Below are positions 17,291 through 25,831 of a stretch of 64,000 nucleotides of DNA, one piece after another. Made by a program: the position numbers and the translations under genes. Origin of the DNA: Rhodospirillales bacterium (lineage in GTDB: Bacteria; Pseudomonadota; Alphaproteobacteria; Rhodospirillales; Shumkoniaceae). The notes beneath the pieces were generated by a model, which worked only from the letters and a program-made list of their open reading frames with translations, did not search any database and had not been told where the DNA came from. Where the stretch lies: positions 23,028 through 87,027 of the forward strand of contig JACZKS010000114.1 of assembly GCA_014859895.1 (NCBI GenBank), written 5' to 3'. The first letter of the stretch is position 1. Each line of letters starts with the position of its first letter.

Positions 17291-18016
17291 CTATTCCCCG
17301 GCCCGTCCCAGGCCCATATTGATCTTGGCGTTCGGCCGCCACGGCAGGCCTTCGGCTTCGAGCAGGTCCAGAATCCGCTGCTGAATGGTCAGGTTCGGCC
17401 CCAGCGTCGAGAAGATGTCGAGGGTAAAGACGGAATCGAGTTCCTTGGCGACCTCCTTGGCCGTCCGCAGGACCAGCGCCGCCTTCTCGAACGGCACCGA
17501 CATTTCGATGATCGCCGACAGCACCCGCTCGTCCAGCAATTCGGGCTTGAGGTCGCCGGTTTCCGGGTTGGCGTACATCGAGTGAATGGGGTTGCACTCT
17601 TCGATCTCGGTAATGCCGGCCTTGGCCAGCGCCCGCGAAATCTTCTGGACGTCGTGCAGGTTCATGCCGAGCGTCGGCCGCCCCACCTCGATGGCGATGC
17701 CCACCTCGTCGGGACCAACGCGGCCGGTCACGTCGTTGGTCTTGGACTCTTCGGTGCCACGGCCGGAAATCCCGGTTGCCTTATGGGTGGCGGCGGGATC
17801 GCTGAAGAATTTGCGCAGAGCCCGCGGATATTCGAACACCAGCGGATGCTCGTACAGGGCGTCGACGGGGCAGACATGAACGCGCAGGCAGGTCCCGCAC
17901 TCGACGCAGGCCACCTGATCGACGACGCTCTTGAGGCCCAGGTAGCCGATGGCGCCTTCCGGGCAATAAGGCTGGCAGCGCCCGCACCCGACGCAAACAT
18001 CTTCATGGATCAACAT
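17291..18016 (-). CDS. 2x[4Fe-4S] ferredoxin-like protein with ~170-aa unknown C-terminal domain
   Basis: 241 aa; the ATG at 18016 overlaps the upstream oxidoreductase stop by seven bases. The first 55 residues are a bacterial ferredoxin domain with CVGCGRCQPYCP and CVECGTCLRVHVCP; the second motif has five instead of three residues before the last Cys. The rest is not familiar. It includes IAIEVGRPTLGMNLHDVQKI, EECNPIHSMYANPETGDL and a helical C-terminus rich in E and L. The tight overlap with the FAD protein argues for a complex. Electron transfer between that flavoprotein and a partner is a fair inference; the reaction is unknown. Confidence 0.8.
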   Translation of the reverse strand: MLIHEDVCVGCGRCQPYCPEGAIGYLGLKSVVDQVACVECGTCLRVHVCPVDALYEHPLVFEYPRALRKFFSDPAATHKATGISGRGTEESKTNDVTGRVGPDEVGIAIEVGRPTLGMNLHDVQKISRALAKAGITEIEECNPIHSMYANPETGDLKPELLDERVLSAIIEMSVPFEKAALVLRTAKEVAKELDSVFTLDIFSTLGPNLTIQQRILDLLEAEGLPWRPNAKINMGLGRAGE

Positions 18017-19311
18017 GGTGTGCTCTCTTTCACGGCGAAATTTCTGGCCCGATAGGATTGCCCCAGCCGGGTCCATGTGGACGGCCGGAAGGCTCGGGTG
18101 CGCGGCGCCAGCAGACCGGCGACACGCTGCGAGACGTCCTCGGCGTTGGCCATGGTGAAATGCAGCGGCCCGGCACCGGCGATGTCGCCGACCAGGGCGC
18201 CGCCGACGATCCGGCTGTCATCCAGGAAAAATTCCCGCCAAACGCCCTCGCCCGGCCCCGGCCGCGCTTCGATCGAGGACCCGACCCCGGGACCGCCCAG
18301 GATCATCAGAGGCACGCCCGAGATGTTCTGGGCGTTGACCCGCGTCGTGCGCTTGAGCGGCCGCGGGCTGGCACTGAACGCATTGGTCCCGGCCAACTTG
18401 CCCTGGGCCACCGCCTGCGGCCATGTCCAGGGATGGGCGCGGGCGCCGTCCGGCGTCTGGATGGCGACGGCATCGCCGATGGCGAAGATGGCGGGATCGA
18501 CGGTCTGCAGGGTAGTTGACACCACCAGCTCGCCATCTCGCATCAAGTCGGTCTCGCGGATGAAGCCGACATCCGGCGTCGAGCCGATGCCGACCAGGAA
18601 GGTGCCGCAGGGCACCCACTCGCCGGTCGCCAGCCTGACCGCCTTGACGGCACCGGCCGCGTCGGCCTTGAACCGGTCGATGGTGGTGCCGGTGCAGACC
18701 CTGACGCCCATGTTCTCCAAGTGCCTTTGCAATGGCCGCGCGGTGTTGGCCGAAAGCACGGTTGGCAGGATGTGGGCCTCGCGTTCGACCAGCGTCACCG
18801 AGAATCCGGCCAAACGCAGGAAGACCGACGTCTTGGAACCGACCAGCCCGCCGCCTAGGACGACGATGTCGCGATGGGCAAGCAGCCAGGCCTTGATTTC
18901 CCGGGCAACGCCCAGGCTGCGGACGGGAAACACCCCGTCCGGCGTCACCGAGCGCTCGAAGACCGGCGGCACCACCGGCCGCCCGCCCGGCGCCAGGATC
19001 AGGCATTGATATCCCAGCGTTTCACCGCTCTCCAGGGTCAGGCGCTTGGCCTGGCGATCGAGGGACCGCACTTTGACGTTCGTGCGAACCTCAAGGCCCA
19101 TGCCCTCGCCGGGCCGCCAGAAGAACAGTTTTTCCTCCGGCAGCTTGCCGGCCATGAACATGGGAAGGAGCGTGCGGTAGTAGCCGACCTCGGGCTCCTG
19201 ATCGACCAGCACAACCCGCTTCTCGGGATATCGCGCCCGGCACGAGAGGGCCGCGTTGAAGCCCGCGGCGCCTCCCCCGACAACCACCAGATCGAAATTG
19301 GCCTCGTTCAT
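18010..19311 (-). CDS. FAD/NAD(P)-dependent oxidoreductase (CODH-associated FNOR type)
   Basis: 433 aa from the ATG at 19311, chosen because AAGGA lies six bases upstream and the FAD motif follows at once. Two dinucleotide folds are clear: VVVGGGAAGFNAAL (FAD, residues 8-21) and VVLGGGLVGSKTSVFL (NAD(P), about 153-168). The FAD-closing motif is FAIGDAVAI (about 280). A roughly 110-residue C-terminal domain follows. No redox CxxxxC is seen, so it is not a disulfide reductase. In many anaerobes an enzyme of this kind is encoded with CooS and CooF and moves electrons between ferredoxin and NAD(P)H. The same trio is present here. Confidence 0.88.
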   Translation of the reverse strand: MNEANFDLVVVGGGAAGFNAALSCRARYPEKRVVLVDQEPEVGYYRTLLPMFMAGKLPEEKLFFWRPGEGMGLEVRTNVKVRSLDRQAKRLTLESGETLGYQCLILAPGGRPVVPPVFERSVTPDGVFPVRSLGVAREIKAWLLAHRDIVVLGGGLVGSKTSVFLRLAGFSVTLVEREAHILPTVLSANTARPLQRHLENMGVRVCTGTTIDRFKADAAGAVKAVRLATGEWVPCGTFLVGIGSTPDVGFIRETDLMRDGELVVSTTLQTVDPAIFAIGDAVAIQTPDGARAHPWTWPQAVAQGKLAGTNAFSASPRPLKRTTRVNAQNISGVPLMILGGPGVGSSIEARPGPGEGVWREFFLDDSRIVGGALVGDIAGAGPLHFTMANAEDVSQRVAGLLAPRTRAFRPSTWTRLGQSYRARNFAVKESTPC

Positions 19312-19349
19312 GACGTTTCCTTTTCGCGCTGTGTTCCGTCTTCGCGGCC

Positions 19350-20813
19350 TTAGCGCTTGATGAACCAGGCACGGACCTCGTCGGCAGTGGCCGGATGATC
19401 GAAGTGGGTGAAGGAGCCGCCGCAGGACTTGACGGCGGCCGCCAGGGCGTCCCGGGTCCCGCTGCTTCCCCAGAGTGGCAGCGGCACCGCCACACAGACG
19501 CGGGCACCCAGGGCCGCCGCGCCCAGCGCGGAAGCCAGATCGCGGGAGCCGCCCAGACCGGTAAAGGCAATGCCACGCAGCCTGGAGAGACCGCCGGCGG
19601 AGACCGCTGCGTCGATGGCGTCCAATGCCCCGCGGGCACCGTCGAGCACGCGCGCCTGAACGCCGGGATTGCCGCCGGCAAAGCCGCGTTTGGCCATCCA
19701 CAGGGCAGCGTCCCCCCAGGATGCCACCTTGCATTTGGCCGCGGCGAGTGCCGGCGGCAACTCGGTCGGCAGCCACCCAAGGGGCGACTGCAACGTGTCG
19801 ACGCCGCCGATGACGGCAAGATGTGCCTTCTTGTCCGCTTTCAGTTCGGCGGCCAGCGTCTCAGCTGAAATCACCTCTCCGGCACCGACGACGGCCGGAT
19901 CATCCTGAAGGCACTTTTCGCCTTTTGCTTTCGCCTTGACGGCGGCGGTCACGACGGCCTTGGCATCTGCCTCGGCCGCAACGAAGGCCGGAATGCCCAG
20001 TTGGGCGCAGAGGGCCGGCACGGCGGCACCGGCCACCGGGCCCCAAACCACCGCATCGATAGCGCCAGAAGCGGTCACCAGTTCGGCCTCGGCCGAGGTA
20101 CATGCCATCGGCAGTAAGGCCTTGCCGCCGATCCAGCTTCCCAGTGAGACCACGCGGACGGCGGTCTTGGAGGCTTTGGCGGCGGTGAGAAGGCCGTCGA
20201 CAAGATCCGGGGCGACTTGGCCGCAGACACCGATTGTGGCCGCCTTGCCGGCCAAGACGCCATAGCCGACCGAGAAGGGAACCGGCTTCTTCGCCGCCCG
20301 CGACGGGCGGACACCGGCGAGGCCGAGGGTCAGCAGGCCGAGTCGAAGGGCCCGGCGAACCAGGGCCGGCGCCCCTTCGGCCGGACGCGCCAACGCCGCC
20401 ACGCCGGCAAAAATCTCGGCCGATGACAGATCGCCGCCGCCCAACTTCTTCAATGTTGCAGCCGCCGGTTTGGCGAGCGCGGACGGCCAGGCCGGAACGG
20501 CCGATCCGCCGGCCTTGCCGGACATGTTCACCGCTTCCAGCGCGCCATTGACGCAAAGACGCAGCAGCAACGCCGCCGCCATCCCATCGCGCTCCAAGCC
20601 ACAGAGACCCTTGGAGGCGCCACGGCCGAAGGGATCGATCCGGCACGGCCCCTGCAAGCAGCCGTAAGGGCAACTCAGACCGGTGCGCAGGAAACCGTCC
20701 TGCGGCTGCTGCTTCTCGTAGCGTTCCCAGTTGAGGTCGATGCCACGCCGCGCCGCCGAGCGCAGCAGGTCCTGGCTGATCGGGTCCACCGTCTTGATGT
20801 GAATGCTTTCCAT
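19350..20813 (-). CDS. carbon-monoxide-dehydrogenase-like (CooS/HCP superfamily) protein lacking cluster C ligands
   Basis: 487 aa. The N-terminus mirrors anaerobic CODH: WERYEKQQPQDGF, then cysteines 48, 52, 57 and 71 in CPYGCLQGPCRIDPFG...GLCG. The C-x4-C-x13-C spacing equals the CODH cluster B motif. The CODH cluster D cysteine in QPQCGFG is Asp39 here, and the paired CC is CP. By eye-alignment from memory, the nickel-cluster ligands are replaced too: GHNP reads GQVAP (199), GxCCTG reads GSWIGG (225-230), VQC reads GPVAG (258), and the later GCNNPK and TGCN positions hold no Cys. The chain is about 150 residues shorter than CooS. CO oxidation is therefore not expected; it may be a repurposed scaffold that keeps one [4Fe-4S] cluster. 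Confidence 0.78.
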   Translation of the reverse strand: MESIHIKTVDPISQDLLRSAARRGIDLNWERYEKQQPQDGFLRTGLSCPYGCLQGPCRIDPFGRGASKGLCGLERDGMAAALLLRLCVNGALEAVNMSGKAGGSAVPAWPSALAKPAAATLKKLGGGDLSSAEIFAGVAALARPAEGAPALVRRALRLGLLTLGLAGVRPSRAAKKPVPFSVGYGVLAGKAATIGVCGQVAPDLVDGLLTAAKASKTAVRVVSLGSWIGGKALLPMACTSAEAELVTASGAIDAVVWGPVAGAAVPALCAQLGIPAFVAAEADAKAVVTAAVKAKAKGEKCLQDDPAVVGAGEVISAETLAAELKADKKAHLAVIGGVDTLQSPLGWLPTELPPALAAAKCKVASWGDAALWMAKRGFAGGNPGVQARVLDGARGALDAIDAAVSAGGLSRLRGIAFTGLGGSRDLASALGAAALGARVCVAVPLPLWGSSGTRDALAAAVKSCGGSFTHFDHPATADEVRAWFIKR

Positions 20814-20842
20814 GACTTTTTATCCGCCCAATGGGTTTGTTG

Positions 20843-21382
20843 TTATTTCGCGAGGTCGAGAACCACGGCGCCGCCCTTGCCGGCGACGGCAGCGGCGACC
20901 GAAGCCGCGGAGCGCCGCTTTTCAGCGAACACCTCGCCCAACTGGTTGATTTCGACGATTTCCAGCGCCCGCGTCGGACAGACGTCGACGCAGGCCGACG
21001 ATTCCATATGCATGCAGCGGTCGCACTTGAGCGCCATCTTGCGTTCCGCCCACGGATAGATGACGCCGTAGGGGCAGAACATCACGCAGGTCCAGCAGCC
21101 GATGCAGCGGTCGTCCTTGACCCACACCATGCCGGTTTCCTCGTCGCGCGCGAGGGCCCCGGTCAGGCAGGCATCGAGGCACGGCGCATCGAGGCAATGG
21201 CGGCACTGGAGCGGCACCGAGACACCGTCCCCCCCTTCGACGCGCACCCGCGCCTGGGGCAACGGCGTTTCCTGAACCGCCTTCAGCAGGGTTTTGCCTT
21301 CACTCCCCCGCTCGGTCGCACAGAACAGCTCACAGGTCTTGCACCCCGTGCAGCGGTCCACGTGCACTGCAATAACCTTCAT
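20843..21382 (-). CDS. CooF-like polyferredoxin (four [4Fe-4S] clusters)
   Basis: 179 aa; the ATG at 21382 has GGAGG nine bases upstream. Four cysteine motifs are visible in order: CTGCKTCELFC (about 11-21), CRHCLDAPCLDAC (about 60-72), CIGCWTCVMFCP (about 92-103) and CDRCMHMESSACVDVCP (about 119-135). This is the HycB/NrfC/CooF layout. Such subunits carry electrons between a catalytic subunit and a flavoprotein or membrane partner. It lies 32 bases after the GntR gene and 29 before the CODH-like gene, which is the usual CooF-CooS neighbourhood. A short Ala-rich tail ends the protein. Confidence 0.9.
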   Translation of the reverse strand: MKVIAVHVDRCTGCKTCELFCATERGSEGKTLLKAVQETPLPQARVRVEGGDGVSVPLQCRHCLDAPCLDACLTGALARDEETGMVWVKDDRCIGCWTCVMFCPYGVIYPWAERKMALKCDRCMHMESSACVDVCPTRALEIVEINQLGEVFAEKRRSAASVAAAVAGKGGAVVLDLAK

Positions 21383-21414
21383 GGATGTTTTCCTCCACTC
21401 GGATGTTTTTCTTT

Positions 21415-22182
21415 TTAGACGATGTCTTCTTCGCTCCACGCCATAGAAACCCGCGACCGTTCCTCGGCTGGCAGATTCATGGACCGGAGTGTGCGATTGA
21501 TTCCCGCCATGCTGTGCGTGCGCATGACGCGCGCGATGCGGGAGGGATTTCCGCCTTTCAATTCTTCGACGATGCCCCGGTGTTCGTCGCAGGAGGCCCG
21601 CCGGTTGGCGTCCTCGTTGAGACCGCGACGGCGGAACACATGCAGTTCCTTGTTAAGCCCCTCATAAAGGCGGACCAGCCGCCGATAGCCGGTGAAGCGC
21701 ATCAGCGAGGCGTGGAATTCCAGGTTGCGGGCATAATAGACGTCGGGATCCTGACGTTCGGACGCCGCCTCCATATCCTCGATCAACCTCGAAAGCTGGG
21801 CGATCTGTTCGTTGGTGATGCGCTGGGCCAGAATACGCCCGGCGAAAGCGAACAGCGCCGCCCTGATCTGGTAGATCTCCAGAGCGTCCTCGAAGGCCAA
21901 TTTTTTGACGAACACCCCGCGGTTGACGATGAAGTCGACCAGTCCGACCTCTTCCAGCCGGCGGCAGGCCTCGCGCACCGGACCGCGGCTGACGCCATAC
22001 TTCTCGGCAATCGCGGTTTCGTTGATGCGTTCCCCCGGTTCCATTTCCCCGTTGAGGATGGCGTGCTCCAGACTCTCGAAGACGACGCTCGAAAGCGACT
22101 GCGTCCGCAAAATCTTCAGACTCTGCTCCGGAGCCGACGTTTCCGCCGATATGGATCGAATTGTGCTCATGAGATCTCTCAC
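21415..22182 (-). CDS. GntR-family regulator (FCD subfamily), first gene of the CODH-like operon
   Basis: 255 aa. The winged helix-turn-helix covers about residues 25-95 (EPGERINETAIAEKYGVSRGPVREACRRLEEVGLV, abbreviated by its ends). The FCD ligand domain follows with the acidic/His metal set typical of this group (RNLEFHASLM and a later DEHRGIV). It is the first gene of a same-strand run of seven and faces TTT system 2 across a 549-base divergent region. It probably controls both sides in response to the imported acid (inference). It resembles the GntR at 25832-26545 more than those at 32882 and 39399. Confidence 0.92.
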   Translation of the reverse strand: MRDLMSTIRSISAETSAPEQSLKILRTQSLSSVVFESLEHAILNGEMEPGERINETAIAEKYGVSRGPVREACRRLEEVGLVDFIVNRGVFVKKLAFEDALEIYQIRAALFAFAGRILAQRITNEQIAQLSRLIEDMEAASERQDPDVYYARNLEFHASLMRFTGYRRLVRLYEGLNKELHVFRRRGLNEDANRRASCDEHRGIVEELKGGNPSRIARVMRTHSMAGINRTLRSMNLPAEERSRVSMAWSEEDIV

Positions 22183-22731
22183 CTGATGGTCAAAAACTGA
22201 CCCATCTTCCCAAATCTGTCAACTGTTAACGATCTACGGTTTTGATGGCTGTTTCCCGCATCGTGGAATGAAGGGACCTCCGCCATCCCCGCGCACCGAA
22301 AACCAGTGACCATTCGACGCTGTCGGCGCGTTCCCTTGATTTTCGGCCTTTCGGTCGGCGATTCTGCATCTCCTCAATGATTGTAGGACTATTGGATCGA
22401 TTTTCCAGCCCGGATCGGTCGTCGCATGCGAAGTTCAGGCAGCCGCCAAGCCAAGCTGACGTTCCGACTCAGCCTCTCCAAAAATCGTTGACAATCAACT
22501 ATTGACAGAGTCCCCAGGCGGTTGGCAAGATTCAAGAAAAATCAAACTCAACAGGGGGACGGTCTTGCCTGCCCTTTCAGCCGACGCCGCGACCCGCCAT
22601 CGCTCCGCCCTTCTTCCGTAAGCAGGATGGCGTTTTCTTGGGACTTGGTATCGTCAGGCAACACCCCAACAGAGGCACAGAAATTCTCTACAGCGTCTTA
22701 GCTCAACTCTGCTTAACAAGGAGGACGTAAG
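22183..22731. promoter_or_regulatory. divergent control region between the CODH-like operon and TTT system 2
   Basis: No gene is seen in these 549 bases. Candidate operators sit near each end. TGTCAAC-TGTTAAC, two tandem 7-mers, is at 22217-22230, 35 bases before the GntR start. GTTGA-CAA-TCAAC, a perfect inverted repeat, is at 22487-22499. A possible sigma-70 promoter for tctC-2 is TTGACA (22502-22507) with a weak CAAGAT 18 bases later. Because GTTGACA contains a -35 hexamer, some of these matches could be promoter rather than operator. Confidence 0.5.
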
Positions 22732-23727
22732 ATGACGGAACGGAGTCTTCACGAACATCGCTTGACGCGGCGCGCCTGCATGGTTGGCGCATCCATGGTT
22801 CTCGCCGTCGGTCTGGTGACGGGCGCCGCGCAGGCCCAAGAAAAATTTCCGAGCAAAGCCCTCAGCGTGGTGACCCACGCGGGCGCCGGGGGTGGTACCG
22901 ACGTGTCGGTTCGCATGATGCTTCTCCAGGCCCGTGGCGCGCTAGAGCAGGATCTCATCGTGCTCAGCAAGCAGGGTGGCAACGGCGCGGTGTCCCTCAA
23001 CTATCTGGAAAGCCAGCCGGCCGACGGCTACACCATCCTGGCGATCACGCCGAGCCATCTGGCGACCATCGCCCAGGGCAAGGTCAAGGTTAAGTTCGAA
23101 GACCTGGTCGGCCTGGCCCGGATGACCGACGATCCCCAATATCTGATGGTCAAGAAGGGCAAGTATGCCTCGGCCAAGGCCATGATCGAGGCCGCGCAGA
23201 AGGGCAAGCTCAAGGTTGCCGGCACCCAGGTCGGCGGCGTCGACCACATCGCCATCGCCTCGTTCGCCAAGAAGGTCCAGGGCGGCTTCAACTTCGACTA
23301 CGTCCCCTACAAGGGCGGCGCCCATATCGCCACGGCCCTGATCGGCGGCGACGTCGACATCGGCGTGGTCAACTATTCGGAAGCCGAAGCGCAGGTTCAG
23401 GCTGGCGAGATCGAACCCATCCTTTCGCTGACCATGAAGCGCAAGGAGATCACCCCCAACACGGCGGCGGCCGGCGAGTTGGGCATCCAGGTCAAGATGT
23501 CGACGGTTCGTGGTGTCGTCGCCCTCAAGACCGTGCCGCAGGATCGGCTGGACACGTTGGAAAAGGCCCTGGTCGGAAGCATGAAGGACAGCGTTTTCCA
23601 AACCTATCTGAAGAGCGTCGGTCTGGGTCCGGACAGCGTGGCCGGCGCCAAGGAATGGAATGCGCAGATGAAGGATCTCTATGAAGAGACCCAGGCTCAG
23701 TTGAAGGAGCTGGGCTTCATCAAGTAG
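22732..23727 (+). CDS. tctC: TTT system 2: periplasmic solute receptor TctC (Bug family)
   Basis: 331 aa, with AAGGAGG seven bases before the ATG. The leader has RRACMVGASMVLAVGLVTGAAQAQE, with cleavage probably after AQA; the RR pair allows Tat export but a Sec reading is also possible. The mature part has HAGAGGGTDVSVRMM, VVLSKQGGNGAVSLNYL-type and FDYVPYKGGAHIATALIGGDVDIG segments typical of Bug receptors. The gene diverges from the GntR-CODH-like operon, so its ligand is probably that operon's substrate. The identity of the ligand is not readable. Confidence 0.95.
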   Translation: MTERSLHEHRLTRRACMVGASMVLAVGLVTGAAQAQEKFPSKALSVVTHAGAGGGTDVSVRMMLLQARGALEQDLIVLSKQGGNGAVSLNYLESQPADGYTILAITPSHLATIAQGKVKVKFEDLVGLARMTDDPQYLMVKKGKYASAKAMIEAAQKGKLKVAGTQVGGVDHIAIASFAKKVQGGFNFDYVPYKGGAHIATALIGGDVDIGVVNYSEAEAQVQAGEIEPILSLTMKRKEITPNTAAAGELGIQVKMSTVRGVVALKTVPQDRLDTLEKALVGSMKDSVFQTYLKSVGLGPDSVAGAKEWNAQMKDLYEETQAQLKELGFIK

Positions 23728-23766
23728 TGCATCCGTCCCTCAACCCGATTGAATAAGAAGCATCTC

Positions 23767-24288
23767 ATGAGCGATCAACGCAACCCGTCGAACGCTCCCG
23801 CCAAAGGGGCAGGGCCGGAAACTCCGGCCCGCCCCCGGCTGCGGGGCGACGACAAGGTGGCCGCCCTTGTCATCGTGCTTTCGGCCATCGTCTTCTGGGT
23901 CTCCACCACTTTCGACGAGGTCCCGTCGGCGCTGACCCAGGGCGTGCCGCCCGAATCGTATCCGCAATTGCTGCTGGGAACCCTGATTTTCCTCGCCGTC
24001 GTCCTCGTCTTCGAGAGCCGCGTGCGAACGGAAAAGGCGAAGAAGCCCATCAAGCCGATCGTTTATTACACGGGAGCCGTCCTGGTAGTCGCGGCATTGT
24101 CCATCAACTGGCTGGGCATCGTCGGCGCCATGGTCATCGCCTGCGCCGCGATTCCTCTCCTCTGGGGCGACCGCCGCTACAAGGTAATCGGCGTCTTCGT
24201 CGTCGTCCTCCCCGTTGCGGTGTACCAACTGTTCCACGGTGTCCTGGAGGTTCAGTTCCCCCTCGGCATCTTCAAAGACATGTTCTGA
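23767..24288 (+). CDS. tctB: TTT system 2: small membrane subunit TctB
   Basis: The ATG at 23767 gives 173 aa; a TTG at 23749 would add six residues and neither has a strong ribosome site. After a charged 30-residue N-terminus come four hydrophobic segments (about 37-52, 72-88, 105-140 and 145-160), as expected for TctB. It is placed 39 bases after tctC and 10 before tctA. Function follows from order and topology. Confidence 0.87.
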   Translation: MSDQRNPSNAPAKGAGPETPARPRLRGDDKVAALVIVLSAIVFWVSTTFDEVPSALTQGVPPESYPQLLLGTLIFLAVVLVFESRVRTEKAKKPIKPIVYYTGAVLVVAALSINWLGIVGAMVIACAAIPLLWGDRRYKVIGVFVVVLPVAVYQLFHGVLEVQFPLGIFKDMF

Positions 24289-24298
24289 GGCCGATGCG

Positions 24299-25774
24299 AT
24301 GGAAAACCTTGTTCATGGATTGGCGATCCTCACGGATCCCTTTTCGCTCTTCGTCATCCTGGCCGGGACCCTTGGCGGGGTCATGATCGGCGCCCTGCCG
24401 GGCCTGAGCTCCACCATGGCGGTGGCCCTTCTGTTGCCGTTCACCGTGTCCATGGACGTGATCCCGGCTATTGCCATGCTCTCCGCGCTCTACTGCGCGG
24501 GCACCTATGGCGGGGCGATCACCGCCATCCTCATCAACTCACCAGGCACCCCCGCCGCCTGCGCCACCGCGTTCGACGGCTATCCGCTCGCCGAAAACGG
24601 GCAGGCAGGCCGAGCCCTGGGCATGGCGGTCTGGAGCAGCTTCGTCGGCGGCACCTTCAGTGTCTTCGCGCTGCTGCTGGCGGCGCCGGCTCTGGCCCGC
24701 CTGGCCTATAACTTCGGCGCGCCGGAATACTTCGCCCTGGCCGTCTTCGGTATGTCCATGCTGGCGGCGATCAGCGGTGAATCGGCGGTGAAGAACCTGA
24801 TCGGCGGCGCCTTCGGGCTGCTGATCGCCACCGTCGGCATCGACTTCACCACCGGCGTCGAGCGTTTCACCTTCGGTTTCCCCGAACTCATGGACGGAAT
24901 CGACTTCATCCCGGTGATGATCGGCATCTTCGGTATTTCGGAGCTGCTGACCCAAGCCAACGTCCTTGACCGGGTGTATCGGCGCCTGGCCGCCGAGGCG
25001 GTGAAGCTGCCTTCGCGCGAAGACTTCCGCAAGGTGTGGAAGACCATGGCCCGCTCCAGCTTCATCGGCACCTTCATCGGCATTCTGCCGGCGGAGGGCG
25101 GCACCGTCGCCTCGATGATCGGCTACAACGAAGCCAAGCGCTGGTCAAAGGAGCCCGAAAAGTTCGGCCACGGCGCCATCGAAGGGGTCGCCGGCCCGGA
25201 AACCGCCAACAACGCGGCCACCGGCGGCGCCATGGTGCCGACCCTGGCCCTCGGCATCCCGGGCAGCGCCACCACCGCCGTCATCATGGGGGCATTGATG
25301 GTGCACGGCCTGCGTCCGGGACCGCACCTGTTCCTCGAACAGCCGCACTTCCTGTACGCCATCTTCACGGCCATGCTGGTTGCCAACTTCCTGTTCCTCG
25401 GCATCGGCATCGTGGGCGCCAAACTGTTTGCCCGCATCACGCTGATCCCCAATACCTTCCTGTGGCCGGCCGTTTTCGTACTGGCCATGGTCGGCGCCTA
25501 CTCGCTGGAGCAGAACGTCGTCGACATCTACATCATGCTGGTATTCGGCCTGATCGGCTACATCGGACGGCGGCACGGCTTCTCGCCGGCCCCCGTCATC
25601 ATGGGCCTGGTGTTGGGCGAGATGATCGAAAATACCTTGAAGCAGTCGCTGATCATCTTCGATCACAACTGGCTGCGCTTCTTCGAGCGGCCAATCGTGG
25701 ACGTCTTCTTCGCGCTGGCCATCCTGGGCCTGTTCAGCCCGCTGCTGTTCAAGATGTTCCAAAGCAGAAAGTAG
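24299..25774 (+). CDS. tctA: TTT system 2: large membrane subunit TctA
   Basis: 491 aa from the ATG at 24299 (GAGG eight bases upstream). The family signatures are GVMIGALPGLSSTMAVALLLP at the N-terminus, YGGAITAILINSPGTPAA, the internal repeat FIGTFIGILPAEGGTVASMI and GPETANNAATGGAMVPTLALG. It forms the carboxylate channel with TctB. A strong terminator follows 22 bases after the stop, so the transporter forms a three-gene unit. Confidence 0.95.
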   Translation: MENLVHGLAILTDPFSLFVILAGTLGGVMIGALPGLSSTMAVALLLPFTVSMDVIPAIAMLSALYCAGTYGGAITAILINSPGTPAACATAFDGYPLAENGQAGRALGMAVWSSFVGGTFSVFALLLAAPALARLAYNFGAPEYFALAVFGMSMLAAISGESAVKNLIGGAFGLLIATVGIDFTTGVERFTFGFPELMDGIDFIPVMIGIFGISELLTQANVLDRVYRRLAAEAVKLPSREDFRKVWKTMARSSFIGTFIGILPAEGGTVASMIGYNEAKRWSKEPEKFGHGAIEGVAGPETANNAATGGAMVPTLALGIPGSATTAVIMGALMVHGLRPGPHLFLEQPHFLYAIFTAMLVANFLFLGIGIVGAKLFARITLIPNTFLWPAVFVLAMVGAYSLEQNVVDIYIMLVFGLIGYIGRRHGFSPAPVIMGLVLGEMIENTLKQSLIIFDHNWLRFFERPIVDVFFALAILGLFSPLLFKMFQSRK

Positions 25775-25796
25775 TCAGTCAGTCATGTGACCTCTC

Positions 25797-25828
25797 GGGG
25801 AGGGACGCGGTGTCCCTCCCCATTTTTT
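25797..25828 (+). terminator. intrinsic terminator after TTT system 2
   Basis: GGGGAGGGAC (25797-25806) pairs perfectly with GTCCCTCCCC (25812-25821) over a 5-base loop and is followed by A and six T. It ends the plus-strand tctCBA unit just before the convergent GntR gene. Confidence 0.92.
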
Positions 25829-25831
25829 CGT

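Noticed and set aside
19350..20813. A genuine CO dehydrogenase that would allow growth on CO.
   Set aside because: Cluster C and D ligands are missing by inspection and no CooC/CooJ-type nickel accessory genes or energy-converting hydrogenase genes are present.
15606..25774. A terephthalate-type pathway (TTT transport with a PdxA-like dihydrodiol dehydrogenase).
   Set aside because: There is no ring-hydroxylating oxygenase (TphA-type) or reductase in or near the operon.
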